The notes: generated by a model from the letters alone, not told the origin. 49,920 nt of DNA from an uncultured Prevotellaceae bacterium (GCA_902785945.1 CADAAR010000016.1:1-49920); one strand, 5' to 3'; shown: positions 24,403 to 34,428, counted from the stretch's first letter. Numbers and translations are program-made.

Positions 24403-26562
24403 ATGAAGATTTATCAGACAAACGAAATCAAAAACATTGCACTCATTGGCAGTGCGGGTAGCGGCAAGACTACTCTTGCCGAAAGTATGGTCTACGAAGC
24501 CGGCATCATTAAGCGCCGCGGTACCGTAGAGGGTAAGAACACCATGAGCGACTATTTCCCTGTAGAGCAGGAATACGGCTACTCGGTGTTCTCAACTGTT
24601 TTTCATGTGGAGTGGAATAACAAGAAGCTGAACATTATTGACTGTCCGGGTTCTGACGACTTCGTTGGCGGTTCTATCACCGCTATGAACGTCACCGACC
24701 AGGCAGTGATCCTCGTTAATGGCCAGTATGGTCCTGAGGTAGGCACAATGAATGCTTTCCGCAACACAGAGAAACTGAAGAAGCCCGTGATTTTCCTGGT
24801 GAACCAGTTGGATCGTGACAATTGTGACTTCGATCAGATCCTGAATCAGCTGAAGGATGTGTATGGTCCGAATTGCGTGCCTGTACAGTATCCTATCGCT
24901 ACAGGTCCTGGCTTCAACAGCGTCATCGACGTGCTGCTGATGAAGAAATATTCATGGAAACCCGAGGGCGGTGCTCCCATCATTGAAGACATTCCTGCCG
25001 ATCAGTTGGAGAAAGCCAAGGAGTGGAAGGCTGCTTTGGTAGAGGCTGCTGCTGCTGGTGACGACACGCTGATGGAGAAGTTCTTCGAGAGTGAGGACCT
25101 GACAGAGGACGAGATGCGTGAGGGTATCCGTAAGGGTCTCGTTACACGTTCTATCTTCCCCGTATTCTGCGTCTGCGCAGGTCGTGATATGGGCGTTCGT
25201 CGTCTGATGGAGTTCCTCGGCAACGTGGTTCCTTTCGTTAGCGAGATGCCTGTCATCAAGAATGCTGCTGGTAAGGAAGTGCCTGCAGATGCTTCTGCTC
25301 CCACATCACTTTATTTCTTCAAGACAGGTGTTGAGCCCCATATCGGTGAGGTTCAGTACTTCAAGGTGATGAGTGGTGTCGTGAAGAGCGGTGATGACCT
25401 GACGAACGCTGATCGTGGCTCTAAGGAGCGTATGGGAACCCTGTATGCTTGTGCAGGTGCCAATCGTATTCAGGTTGATGAGTTGCGTGCTGGTGATATT
25501 GGTTGTACTGTGAAGCTGAAGGACGTTAAGACCGGCAACACGCTGAACGGTAAGGACGTCGACAATAAGTTCGACTTCATCAAGTATCCTAACTCGAAGT
25601 TCTCTCGTGCCATCAAGGCTGTTAACGAGTCTGAGACCGAGAAGATGATGGCAGCTCTGGCTAAGATGCGTCAGGAAGATCCCACATGGGTGGTTGAGCA
25701 GTCGAAGGAGTTGCGCCAGATTATTGTACACGGACAGGGTGAGTTCCATCTGCGTACCTTGAAGTGGCGCATGGAGAACAATGAAAAGATCCAGATTGAA
25801 TATCAGGAGCCTAAGATTCCTTATCGTGAGACCATTACGAAGATGGCTCGTGCCGACTATCGTCATAAGAAACAGTCGGGTGGTGCTGGTCAGTTTGGTG
25901 AAGTTCACCTGATTGTAGAACCTTATTCTGAGGGCATGCCTGATCCGACATCGTTCACCATCAATGGACAGGAGTTCAAGATGAACATCAAGTCAAAGGA
26001 AGAGAAGGATCTGGAGTGGGGCGGTAAGCTCGTCTTCATCAACTCTGTGGTTGGTGGTGCTATCGATATGCGCTTTATGCCTGCTATTCTGAAGGGTGTA
26101 ATGGAGCGTATGGAACAGGGCCCATTGACAGGTTCATATGCCCGTGACGTTCGTGTGATTGTTTACGATGGTAAGATGCACCCAGTAGATTCTAACGAAT
26201 TGTCATTCATGTTGGCTGCACGTAATGCTTTCTCTGCAGCCTTTAAGGAGGCTGGTCCTAAGGTACTTGAGCCTATTTACGACCTCGAGGTACTCGTTCC
26301 TGCCGACTACATGGGTGATGTGATGTCTGACCTGCAGGGCCGTCGTGCTATCATTATGGGTATGGACTCTGAGGCCGGTTATCAGAAGCTGACTGCAAAG
26401 ATTCCTTTGAAGGAGTTGGCCAGCTACTCTATCGCACTCAGTTCTCTGACTGGTGGCCGTGCTTCGTTCACAACCAGTTTCTCAAGCTACGAGCTCGTGC
26501 CGAACGATATCCAGCAGGCTCTGATCAAGCAGCATGAGGAGGAGATGAAGGACGAAGAGTAA
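24403..26562 (+). CDS. EF-G paralogue (EF-G2-like) lacking the catalytic histidine
   Basis: The protein is 719 residues with the full five-domain EF-G layout. The P-loop is intact (GSAGSGKTT, 16-24). Switch I reads EQEYGYSV in place of ERGITI, so the Mg-binding Thr is Ser61. Switch II reads DCPGSDDF (80-87) in place of DTPGHVDF, so the catalytic His is Ser84. The guanine motif is NQLD. Domains III-V follow, with domain IV at about 480-600 and domain V ending SSYELVPNDIQ. Bacteroides species encode an EF-G2 paralogue reported to support translation without GTPase activity and to matter for gut colonisation, and this gene fits that family. The canonical fusA is not in this window. It is a single-gene unit with a clear terminator. 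Confidence 0.88.
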   Translation: MKIYQTNEIKNIALIGSAGSGKTTLAESMVYEAGIIKRRGTVEGKNTMSDYFPVEQEYGYSVFSTVFHVEWNNKKLNIIDCPGSDDFVGGSITAMNVTDQAVILVNGQYGPEVGTMNAFRNTEKLKKPVIFLVNQLDRDNCDFDQILNQLKDVYGPNCVPVQYPIATGPGFNSVIDVLLMKKYSWKPEGGAPIIEDIPADQLEKAKEWKAALVEAAAAGDDTLMEKFFESEDLTEDEMREGIRKGLVTRSIFPVFCVCAGRDMGVRRLMEFLGNVVPFVSEMPVIKNAAGKEVPADASAPTSLYFFKTGVEPHIGEVQYFKVMSGVVKSGDDLTNADRGSKERMGTLYACAGANRIQVDELRAGDIGCTVKLKDVKTGNTLNGKDVDNKFDFIKYPNSKFSRAIKAVNESETEKMMAALAKMRQEDPTWVVEQSKELRQIIVHGQGEFHLRTLKWRMENNEKIQIEYQEPKIPYRETITKMARADYRHKKQSGGAGQFGEVHLIVEPYSEGMPDPTSFTINGQEFKMNIKSKEEKDLEWGGKLVFINSVVGGAIDMRFMPAILKGVMERMEQGPLTGSYARDVRVIVYDGKMHPVDSNELSFMLAARNAFSAAFKEAGPKVLEPIYDLEVLVPADYMGDVMSDLQGRRAIIMGMDSEAGYQKLTAKIPLKELASYSIALSSLTGGRASFTTSFSSYELVPNDIQQALIKQHEEEMKDEE

Positions 26563-26585
26563 TCTCTCATCATATTATACAAAAG

Positions 26586-26616
26586 AGAGGCTCCGCATGT
26601 GCGAAGCCTCTTTTTT
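26586..26616. terminator. Bidirectional intrinsic terminator
   Basis: An 11-bp stem with one mismatch (agaggctccgc / gcgaagcctct, loop atgt) is followed by six T on the plus strand. The A-rich left flank gives T on the minus strand, so it can also serve the convergent GH106-like gene, whose stop codon overlaps the T run. Confidence 0.85.
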
Positions 26617-29302
26617 AATGGTGGATGAACTTAACTTCGGAATTGAGACCGCTAGGTACTGGTTCCCATTTGTCGTAAGTGGTTTTCTTATAGTTGATAT
26701 CCACTACGTTGATTTCCTCCATCTTGCGCCAGGAGATTCCTCTACGGTCTAGGTCTGCAATACGGTTGGCAGGCAGATTGGTCACCTCGATGCGCAACTC
26801 ATTGATGCCTACTTTCAAAGCCTGCTGACAATCGAGCACAAAAGGAACACTCCATGCACAGCCAATGAATTGGCCATTGATATAGACACGGGCAGACTCG
26901 CGTACATCACCAAGGTCAATCATCCAGGTACCTTTCGGGTCATCCTTCTTTGTCAGTTTGAACTTGGTCGTATAGATACCAGTTCCCATAGTGACTTTTG
27001 CAGAGTCATCATCAAGTGTTTCCCAAGTCTGGAGCTTGTTGAGGGTGAAGGTTTTATTTACCTTAGGTGCCTCTTCGGTAAAGCTGAGGGTCCATGGACC
27101 GCGGAGGGAGATGTCGTTAGTCTTGCTAGAAATGCTGGATAGTCTAGATGGTTTGGAAAGACTAGATTGGCTAAAACTATTTTCTGTGTAAGTCTGAAGA
27201 ATCATTGACTCTCCACTGCGCAGACAGATATCAATGCTGTCGCCGCTAATGGTGGCAGGTGTAATGTCACCATTGAGAGGATTGAACCATACGGCATCCT
27301 TGAAACCGATGGCCAAAGGTAGACGGTCGTCAATATCGTTAGGTGACAGATTGGCAATGAAGTAATGATAGCCTGTCGGATTCTTCCGTCGGATGGCCTT
27401 TAGTCCGCATTCCAGCTTCATAGCCTCTGGCTTAGCTGCAGAAGCGAGGTCGCTGGCTTGCGTACCATATATAATATGAGCGCCCTGGGATTTCAACTGC
27501 TCGATGTGCTGCTTAACGTTTTCAGGCATCATCTTACATTCCGGAATGACGAGTGCCTTATATCGTGTGCCGGCTGTTGTTTGCAGCATACCGTCTTTGT
27601 AAGTTGTAGAAAGCAGCAGACGATCGGAGATATAATCGCTGTCGAAACCTGCATGGTCGATGGCTAGGATGCTCTTGATGAAGTCGGGTGCCAGACTGCC
27701 CATCGCATGTATACTGAACTGCATGAGCAGTTTCTTGGTGTTTTTCTGCCACATGTCGCGCACAGGCAGATAGACGATAAAATCGTTATCGGGTTGTCCC
27801 CATTGCAGAAAACTTTGGCAGCGTTCCACATACTGCATAAAGTAGGGAGCATCGCGCCAGATGCTGTTGGTGGGCGACATATCGATAGAGGCATAGAACT
27901 TCCATCCTGGCCACGGGTCATCTTTCGGCGAATAGCAAGTTCCGTGGAAGAACATATGATTTACGCCAGCACAGAACATCAGGTCGATATCAGGCTTTAA
28001 CTGTGAGAGACTCGTGCGGAAATGCTCTGTCAACCAAGTGAAAGTTTCACTCGAGGTATAAGGCTTTCCACAGATATGCGCAGCTGATGGCGCATATTTC
28101 AGCATCGAAAAGTCAGAGTCATTCTTACGTGTCTTGCCAGGATCGGTGCGAAGCCCCTTGATGCCTAGCTCTGACAAGCCGAAACCCTCAATTTCAGGAA
28201 TATCTACAGCAGCGTAACAATCGATAAGGTTGGCTGGTGAACCATGCGCCTGATTGCGGGTGATGGCACCATGCTTGTGAGCCCAGGCTGTCCATTGATT
28301 TGTGAAATTCTCGAGCAACAGGTCGCCTAGTGTTTCACGATAATCGCTGACGATTTTGGCGTCACCTTCCTGCAATAGTATGAAATAATCTTGCAACTTA
28401 TAGCCGCGTCGTTTTTCAAATTCTTTTAATAAGGTGGGTGTCCAGGTCGCATCAGCCACTTCGTAGCTGTCGTTGAAAAAGGTATGAGGGTAGGGCGTAT
28501 GGGTCCTCTCAAAAACTTCTTCGATATGGGCCAGATAATTGGCAACAGCCTGACGATCAAAGTGATCTATAACCAAACCTTCTCCCCCAGGAGCGGCACG
28601 TTTCACTTTCATCACACCATAGCGGACATAGACGGCAACTACCTGCCATTGGGCGCTTTCGAGTTCTTTCAGCCTAAGTTTCAAGACCTTTTTCATGGTC
28701 TTGTATTTCTTGCTTTCAGCGGCCTTCATCTGCGACTTCAGCATATCTTCTGGTGACCAAGTGAGTAGTCCGTCTTTGACATATGCGGTGACGTCGTAAG
28801 GTTGTCCTTGCCAATAGGCCATAACCTTGTCGAGCTTACTGTATTTCTCGTCTTTGTCAGCCACTTTCAGAGACAGATCGCTCACACTTTTGCCTGTGAA
28901 ACTGGCATTTACAAAGATGGCTTTGCTGGCACTTTCCTCTAGCGGCACCCAAGGACCTCCGAAAGGCCAGCCTGTACCTGTGGCCATATCTATCTCAACG
29001 CCATTGGTGCGACCCTGTTCCTGTGTGAAGCGTAGCATCTCCATCCATTGGTCGCTGAGATAAGGGATGTTATTGGCCTGATTACCTTGTACGCCATAGA
29101 TAGGCGTAATCTCCAAGGCACCGATACCATGCTTTGCATATTCATGCATGGTCCAGCTCAGATTCTCTTTGTCAACAGCAGAGCCTAACCACCACCAACG
29201 TGCACCAGCCTTAGCTTCTTGTCGCATTTCTGGCCACTGCTGAGCTGTGGCTCCCACAGTCAGAGTGGCCAGAATGGTTATTGTCAAGATTCTCTTTCTC
29301 AT
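26615..29302 (-). CDS. GH106-like exported glycoside hydrolase (alpha-L-rhamnosidase family)
   Basis: The protein is 895 residues from M at 29302, where the signal peptide MRKRILTITILATLTVGATA begins; the upstream extension to 29359 overlaps the transporter gene. The N-terminal part (RWWWLGSAVDKENLSWTMHE, then GIGALEITPIYG, MATGTGWPFGGPW and FFNDSYEV) matches the GH106-type TIM barrel. The C-terminal ~130 residues (GIYTTKFKLT, ARVYINGQFIGCAW, RIEVTNLPANRIADLDRRGI) form a galactose-binding-like beta domain. Known GH106 enzymes cleave L-rhamnose from plant polysaccharides. It is about 200 residues shorter than some Bacteroides members. It lies 4 bases after the Dcu transporter and is probably co-transcribed with it. 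No SusC/SusD pair is near. An L-rhamnose mutarotase domain occurs at 2963 in the same window. Confidence 0.82.
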   Translation of the reverse strand: MRKRILTITILATLTVGATAQQWPEMRQEAKAGARWWWLGSAVDKENLSWTMHEYAKHGIGALEITPIYGVQGNQANNIPYLSDQWMEMLRFTQEQGRTNGVEIDMATGTGWPFGGPWVPLEESASKAIFVNASFTGKSVSDLSLKVADKDEKYSKLDKVMAYWQGQPYDVTAYVKDGLLTWSPEDMLKSQMKAAESKKYKTMKKVLKLRLKELESAQWQVVAVYVRYGVMKVKRAAPGGEGLVIDHFDRQAVANYLAHIEEVFERTHTPYPHTFFNDSYEVADATWTPTLLKEFEKRRGYKLQDYFILLQEGDAKIVSDYRETLGDLLLENFTNQWTAWAHKHGAITRNQAHGSPANLIDCYAAVDIPEIEGFGLSELGIKGLRTDPGKTRKNDSDFSMLKYAPSAAHICGKPYTSSETFTWLTEHFRTSLSQLKPDIDLMFCAGVNHMFFHGTCYSPKDDPWPGWKFYASIDMSPTNSIWRDAPYFMQYVERCQSFLQWGQPDNDFIVYLPVRDMWQKNTKKLLMQFSIHAMGSLAPDFIKSILAIDHAGFDSDYISDRLLLSTTYKDGMLQTTAGTRYKALVIPECKMMPENVKQHIEQLKSQGAHIIYGTQASDLASAAKPEAMKLECGLKAIRRKNPTGYHYFIANLSPNDIDDRLPLAIGFKDAVWFNPLNGDITPATISGDSIDICLRSGESMILQTYTENSFSQSSLSKPSRLSSISSKTNDISLRGPWTLSFTEEAPKVNKTFTLNKLQTWETLDDDSAKVTMGTGIYTTKFKLTKKDDPKGTWMIDLGDVRESARVYINGQFIGCAWSVPFVLDCQQALKVGINELRIEVTNLPANRIADLDRRGISWRKMEEINVVDINYKKTTYDKWEPVPSGLNSEVKFIHH

Positions 29303-29306
29303 CAGC

Positions 29307-30635
29307 TTAGAAGAAAATAGATGAGAGGATATATGCAACAATGGTAGAGGTGAATACACAAATCAAACCTGGCATCATGAACGAGTGGTTCAACAGATAC
29401 TTACCGATCACCGTTGTGCCTGAACGGTCGAAGTTTACTGTGGCGATATCTGAAGGATAGTTCGGGATGAAGAAATAACCGTAAACCGAAGGCAATACAC
29501 CCAACAGCACTGGTCCTGCGATGCCCAGCGAATAAGCTAATGGCAACATCGAAACGACCACTGCACCCTGCGAGTTGATGAGTACGGAAACCATGAAGAA
29601 TACGAGTGCGATGCTCCATGGATAGTCTTTCACAATGCCTTCAAGCATGGCCTGAATCTCAGGCATGTAATTCGAGAAATAGGTGTCAGCCATCCAAGCG
29701 ATGCCATAAATGGCAACGACGGCTACCATGCCCGACTGCCACACAGGTCCTGCAACGGCCTTTTTCGGTTGGGCCTTGCAGAAGAGAATCATCAATGCTG
29801 CTGCGGCAATCATCACAATCTGGATGACGAGGTTCATCTTCAGGGGTTTACCGTCCCAAGAGGGCAGGGCTTTCTGGAAGATAGCAAAGAACACAATGAT
29901 AGCGAGAGCACCGAGAAATACGAATACGGCATTTTTGGCTGATTGTGGAATCTTCTTGTCGAGTGTCGTGGCTCCTGAGCCGTAGATATACTCACGCTGT
30001 ACGGGGTCAGCAATCTTCTTCTGGAATTCCGGATCCTTATCGAGATCGAGACCGCGGTGATAAGAAGCGGCAGCCGCTGCCATCAGTCCACACAGGCAAG
30101 CGGGAATCGAAACCATAAGCACCCCTGGGATCGAGATGTCGAAGCCGTTCTCGTTGGAGATGGTGACAAAGGCCACAACGGCAGCTGCAATAGGCGAGCA
30201 GGTGATACCTACCTGTGAAGCAATTGAAGCTACACCGCAGGGTCGTTCAGGTCTGATGCCTTTCTTTAAAGCAATGTCGCAAATAATTGGCATTAAGGTG
30301 TATACAACGTGTCCTGTTCCGACTAAAACGGTCAGGAAGAAGGTTGTTAATGGTGCCAGGAATGTGATGCGATCCGGATGTTTACGCAGCATCTTTTCTG
30401 CAATCTGGATGAGCCAATCCATACCTCCTGAGGCCTGCATGATGCCAGCGCAGGTTACGGCTGCGATAATGATGTATATTACATCTGTCGGAGGCGTTCC
30501 GGGTTTGAGACTAAAACAAAACACGAGGATGGCTAGACCAATACCGGAAATGGCACCAAGGGCAAGTGAACCATAGCGTGAACCTACCCACAATGCTCCT
30601 AAGACAATGAGGAGTTGAATAATCATTAATACCAT
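29307..30635 (-). CDS. Anaerobic C4-dicarboxylate transporter, Dcu family
   Basis: The protein is 442 residues, fully hydrophobic with about ten to twelve spans, the length of DcuA/DcuB. Family segments are visible: IYIIIAAVTCAGIMQASGGM, FLTVLVGTGHVVYTLMPII, RPERPCGVASIASQVGIT, SPIAAAVVAF and the C-terminal GYFFIPNYPSDIATVNFDRS. Dcu carriers exchange fumarate, succinate, malate or aspartate across the inner membrane. In Bacteroidales, which release succinate from fumarate respiration, this would export succinate. The start could be M1 (30635) or M4 (30626). DcuA and DcuB cannot be told apart here, so no symbol is given. It heads a two-gene unit with the GH106-like gene. Confidence 0.92.
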   Translation of the reverse strand: MVLMIIQLLIVLGALWVGSRYGSLALGAISGIGLAILVFCFSLKPGTPPTDVIYIIIAAVTCAGIMQASGGMDWLIQIAEKMLRKHPDRITFLAPLTTFFLTVLVGTGHVVYTLMPIICDIALKKGIRPERPCGVASIASQVGITCSPIAAAVVAFVTISNENGFDISIPGVLMVSIPACLCGLMAAAAASYHRGLDLDKDPEFQKKIADPVQREYIYGSGATTLDKKIPQSAKNAVFVFLGALAIIVFFAIFQKALPSWDGKPLKMNLVIQIVMIAAAALMILFCKAQPKKAVAGPVWQSGMVAVVAIYGIAWMADTYFSNYMPEIQAMLEGIVKDYPWSIALVFFMVSVLINSQGAVVVSMLPLAYSLGIAGPVLLGVLPSVYGYFFIPNYPSDIATVNFDRSGTTVIGKYLLNHSFMMPGLICVFTSTIVAYILSSIFF

Positions 30636-30677
30636 AATAAATACTGTTTTTAATTATTGTTTTTGATTTATTTGCTG

Positions 30678-30685
30678 CAAAGATA
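30678..30685 (-). promoter_or_regulatory. -7 box of the Dcu-GH106 unit
   Basis: TATCTTTG on the minus strand, about 43 bases before the transporter start. A weak T-rich -33 region lies upstream. Confidence 0.6.
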
Positions 30686-30744
30686 AGAAATATTTCTGAA
30701 TTAAAGCACATTTTGGGGTAGAAATCTTAAAATTATTTATTTCC

Positions 30745-30775
30745 TTTGTCGGCTCGAATATTTTTAGTACCTTTG
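30745..30775 (+). promoter_or_regulatory. Promoter of ileS
   Basis: TTTG at 30745-30748 and TACCTTTG at 30768-30775 with a 19-base spacer. Confidence 0.8.
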
Positions 30776-30800
30776 CGCCCTAAATAAGAAAGAGTCTTTT

Positions 30801-30828
30801 TTTAGAGTTTATAGTTTAGAGTTTATAG
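30801..30828 (+). repeat. Two tandem 14-bp repeats in the ileS leader
   Basis: The unit tttagagtttatag occurs twice head to tail, followed by a partial third (ttaa). It sits in the 5' leader just before the ileS start. Confidence 0.8.
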
Positions 30829-30839
30829 TTAATAAAGAT

Positions 30840-33800
30840 ATGGCTAAGAGATTCGCCGAACATAGCGGCTTGAACCTGACTAAGGTAAACGACGACATCC
30901 TTGAGATGTGGCGTGAAAAGAATGTGTTCTGGCGCTCAGTCAATGAGCGTGAGGGCTGTCCACAGTTTGTTTTCTTTGAGGGACCTCCCTCTGCTAATGG
31001 TCATCCAGGTATTCACCACGTATTGGCACGTACCATTAAAGATACCTTCAACCGTTATAAGACCATGAAGGGGTATCAGGTGAAGCGTAAGGCAGGCTGG
31101 GATACCCACGGACTACCTGTAGAATTAGGTGTGGAGAAGGAATTGGGCATTACCAAGGCTGACATTGACAATAAGGATTCTGAGAAGTACATCTCAACAG
31201 AGGACTATAATAAGAAATGTCGCGAGAACGTGATGATGTTCACACAGGAATGGCGTGACCTGACGGAGAAAATGGGCTACTTCGTAGACCTCGACAATCC
31301 ATATATCACATACGACAACAAGTATATCGAGACGCTGTGGTGGTTGCTGCAGCAGTTCTATAAGAAGGGATTGCTCTATAAGGGTTATACCATCCAGCCG
31401 TATTCTCCAGCCGCTGGTACAGGTCTGAGCTCACATGAGTTGAACCAGCCTGGCTGCTATCGTGATGTGAAGGATACCACCGTTACAGCCCTCTTTAAGG
31501 CTCTCAATCCGAAGGAAGAGTGGACAAAGTGGGGTACACCATATTTCGTTGCTTGGACAACTACCCCTTGGACATTGCCTTCAAACACAGCACTTTGTGT
31601 CGGTCCGAAGATCGACTATGTGGCTGTAGAGACCTATAACGCCTACAACGGTGAGAAGATCACGATCATTTTGGCTGAGAGTCGTCTGAATGCTTATCTC
31701 GCACCTGAAGGCAACATGACCGATGGTGAGGAAATGCCTGAATACAACAAGGGTGAGAAGTTTGTACCTTACCGTATCGTAGGTCGCTATACAGGCGAAG
31801 AGTTGGTTGGCATGAAGTATCAGCAGTTGATGCCTTGGGTAAAGCCTTCGGCTAAGCTCGATCAGAATGCTGCAGACTACGTGAAAGCCTATGCATCAGC
31901 CCATCCTGAGAAGGTGTTCACTGGTGAGAATGGCAAGGATCGGTTTGTGGAGATGGAGAGCGAGGCTTTCCGCGTCATCCCTGGTGATTATGTGACCACT
32001 GAGGATGGAGCCGGTATCGTACATATCGCACCTACTTTTGGTGCCGACGATGCTAAGGTGGCTAAAGATGCTCACATCCCGAGCCTTTTCCTTATAAATA
32101 AGAAAGGTGAGACCCGTCCGATGGTCGACCTGCAGGGTAAGTACTATGTGATGGACGAACTCGACAATAACTTCATCGAGAAATGTGTGAACAAAGAGGG
32201 CTATGGCCATCATGCAGGCGACTACGTGAAGAACGCCTATGCTCCGGAGTTCAATAAGGACGGCAAATATGATGAGCAGGCAGCTGCTAAGGCCGAAGAC
32301 CTGAACATCGTGATCTGTATGGAGATGAAGCAGGAGGGTACGGCGCTGAAGATCGAGAAGCATGTACACAACTATCCCCACTGCTGGCGAACAGACAAGC
32401 CTGTGCTCTATTATCCGCTCGACAGCTGGTTCATCAGAAGCACAGCCAAGAAGGACCGTATGTTTGAACTCAATAAGACCATCAACTGGCAGCCTGAGTC
32501 AACAGGTACTGGCCGCTTCGGTAATTGGCTGGAGAACCTGAACGACTGGAACCTTTCTCGTAGCCGTTTCTGGGGTACACCACTGCCTATCTGGCGCGAT
32601 GAGGATGGCAAGGAAATCTGCATCGGTTCTGTAGAGGAACTTTACAATGAGATCGAGAAGGCTGTCAAGGCTGGCTTTATGAAGAGCAATCCGCTGAAGG
32701 ACAATGGCTTCGTGCCCGGAGATATGTCGAAGGAAAATTACGACAAAATAGACCTCCATCGTCCGTATGTTGACAATATCATCCTCGTTAGCGAGAGTGG
32801 CAAACCCATGAAGCGTGAGAGCGACCTCATTGACGTTTGGTTCGACTCTGGCTCAATGCCTTATGCTCAGGTTCACTATCCCTTTGAGAACAAAGATCTG
32901 ATTGACAAGGGCATTGCTTTCCCCTGCGACTTTATCAATGAAGGTGTCGACCAGACGCGTGGTTGGTTCTTTACACTGCATGCCATAGCTACGATGATCT
33001 TTGACTCTGTGGCCTTTAAGAATGTTATTTCTTCTGGTCTCGTACTCGACGCCAAGGGTAATAAGATGTCGAAGCATGTGGGCAATGTGGTTAATCCCTT
33101 TGATATGATTGACAAGTATGGTTCTGATGCCGTACGTCTTTATATGATGACCAATTCCGAGCCTTGGGATAACCTGAAGTTCGATCCAGAGGGTGTGGAT
33201 GAGGTACGCCGTAAGTTCTTCGGCACCTTATATAATACCTATAGTTTCTTTGCTCTGTATGCGAATGTCGATGGTTGGACTCCAGATTATCCGGGTACTC
33301 CGGAAATTTCAGCACGCCCTGAAATCGACCGTTGGATTCTCTCTTGTCTGAATACCCTCATCAAGGGTGTGGAGGCAGAGCTCGACGGCTATGATCCCAC
33401 GCGTGCTGGTCGTCTGATTGATGCTTTCGTGAATGATGACCTTTCTAACTGGTACGTTCGTTTGAACCGTAAGCGTTTCTGGGGTAAGGAGATGAGCGAG
33501 GATAAGCTCTCTGCTTATCAGACGCTTTATACCTGTCTGATGACGGTTGCCAAGTTGTTGGCTCCATTTGCACCTTTCTATGCAGACCAGTTGTATAAGG
33601 ACTTGGGTGGTGAGCTCGACTCTGTACACCTCGATAAGTTCCCCGTGGCTGACGAATCTCAGATTAACAAAGATCTCGAGGCCCGCATGCAGATGGCACA
33701 GAAGATTACCTCGATGGTACTCGCCCTGCGCCGCAAGGTGAACATCAAGGTGCGTCAGCCGCTGCAGACCATCATGATTCCTGCTGTCGACGCTGAGCAG

Positions 33801-34403
33801 AAGAAGCACATCGAGGCAGTAAAGAACCTGATCATGAACGAGGTGAACGTCAAGGAGCTTCGTTTTGTAGAGGGTGCTGGTGTGCTCGTTAAGAAAGTGA
33901 AGTGTAACTTCCGTACAATGGGTAAGAAGTTCGGTAAGCTTATGAAGGGTGTGGCAGCCGCTATGGACCAGCTCTCACAGGAGCAGATTGCTGAACTCGA
34001 GCAGCAGGGCACCATCGCCATCGAGGTCGAAGGTCAGCAGCTGACCGTCGAGGCTGTCGATGTGGAAATCATCTCTGAGGATATCCCTGGCTGGCTCGTA
34101 GCTAACGAGGGTAACCTGACAGTAGCCCTTGAAGTGGAGCTTACCGACGAACTGAAGAACGAGGGTATGGCCCGTGAGCTTATCAACCGCATCCAGAACA
34201 TCCGTAAGGAGAGTGGTCTGGAGATTACTGATCGCATTGTGGTGACCTTAGCTCCGAATGCCGAAGTGGAGAAGAGTCTCGAGAGTTTCGCAGACTATAT
34301 CAAGACCCAAGTGCTGGCCGACGATATCAAGGTGGCAACCAACGATGGTCAGGAGGTGGATTTCGACGATTTTAAACTCAACATTAAAGTAGATAAAAAC
34401 TAG
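30840..34403 (+). CDS. ileS: Isoleucyl-tRNA synthetase
   Basis: The protein is 1187 residues, a class I synthetase. The HIGH-equivalent is in SANGHPGIHHVLART (about 52-66), the KMSKS-equivalent is GNKMSKHVGN (about 740), and TMKGYQVKRKAGWDTHGLPV lies between. A CP1 editing domain (about 190-470) and a long C-terminal anticodon-binding region follow. The length and the GWDTHGLPVELGVEKELGI-type motif are closer to the long, eukaryote-like IleRS group than to E. coli IleRS. Members of that group are often less sensitive to mupirocin; sensitivity is not inferred here. It charges tRNA-Ile and corrects valine mischarging. It heads a run of closely spaced plus-strand genes that continues into dksA-like and lspA. 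Confidence 0.96.
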   Translation: MAKRFAEHSGLNLTKVNDDILEMWREKNVFWRSVNEREGCPQFVFFEGPPSANGHPGIHHVLARTIKDTFNRYKTMKGYQVKRKAGWDTHGLPVELGVEKELGITKADIDNKDSEKYISTEDYNKKCRENVMMFTQEWRDLTEKMGYFVDLDNPYITYDNKYIETLWWLLQQFYKKGLLYKGYTIQPYSPAAGTGLSSHELNQPGCYRDVKDTTVTALFKALNPKEEWTKWGTPYFVAWTTTPWTLPSNTALCVGPKIDYVAVETYNAYNGEKITIILAESRLNAYLAPEGNMTDGEEMPEYNKGEKFVPYRIVGRYTGEELVGMKYQQLMPWVKPSAKLDQNAADYVKAYASAHPEKVFTGENGKDRFVEMESEAFRVIPGDYVTTEDGAGIVHIAPTFGADDAKVAKDAHIPSLFLINKKGETRPMVDLQGKYYVMDELDNNFIEKCVNKEGYGHHAGDYVKNAYAPEFNKDGKYDEQAAAKAEDLNIVICMEMKQEGTALKIEKHVHNYPHCWRTDKPVLYYPLDSWFIRSTAKKDRMFELNKTINWQPESTGTGRFGNWLENLNDWNLSRSRFWGTPLPIWRDEDGKEICIGSVEELYNEIEKAVKAGFMKSNPLKDNGFVPGDMSKENYDKIDLHRPYVDNIILVSESGKPMKRESDLIDVWFDSGSMPYAQVHYPFENKDLIDKGIAFPCDFINEGVDQTRGWFFTLHAIATMIFDSVAFKNVISSGLVLDAKGNKMSKHVGNVVNPFDMIDKYGSDAVRLYMMTNSEPWDNLKFDPEGVDEVRRKFFGTLYNTYSFFALYANVDGWTPDYPGTPEISARPEIDRWILSCLNTLIKGVEAELDGYDPTRAGRLIDAFVNDDLSNWYVRLNRKRFWGKEMSEDKLSAYQTLYTCLMTVAKLLAPFAPFYADQLYKDLGGELDSVHLDKFPVADESQINKDLEARMQMAQKITSMVLALRRKVNIKVRQPLQTIMIPAVDAEQKKHIEAVKNLIMNEVNVKELRFVEGAGVLVKKVKCNFRTMGKKFGKLMKGVAAAMDQLSQEQIAELEQQGTIAIEVEGQQLTVEAVDVEIISEDIPGWLVANEGNLTVALEVELTDELKNEGMARELINRIQNIRKESGLEITDRIVVTLAPNAEVEKSLESFADYIKTQVLADDIKVATNDGQEVDFDDFKLNIKVDKN

Positions 34404-34428
34404 TATTAATAGCTAAATCTGAACAAAC

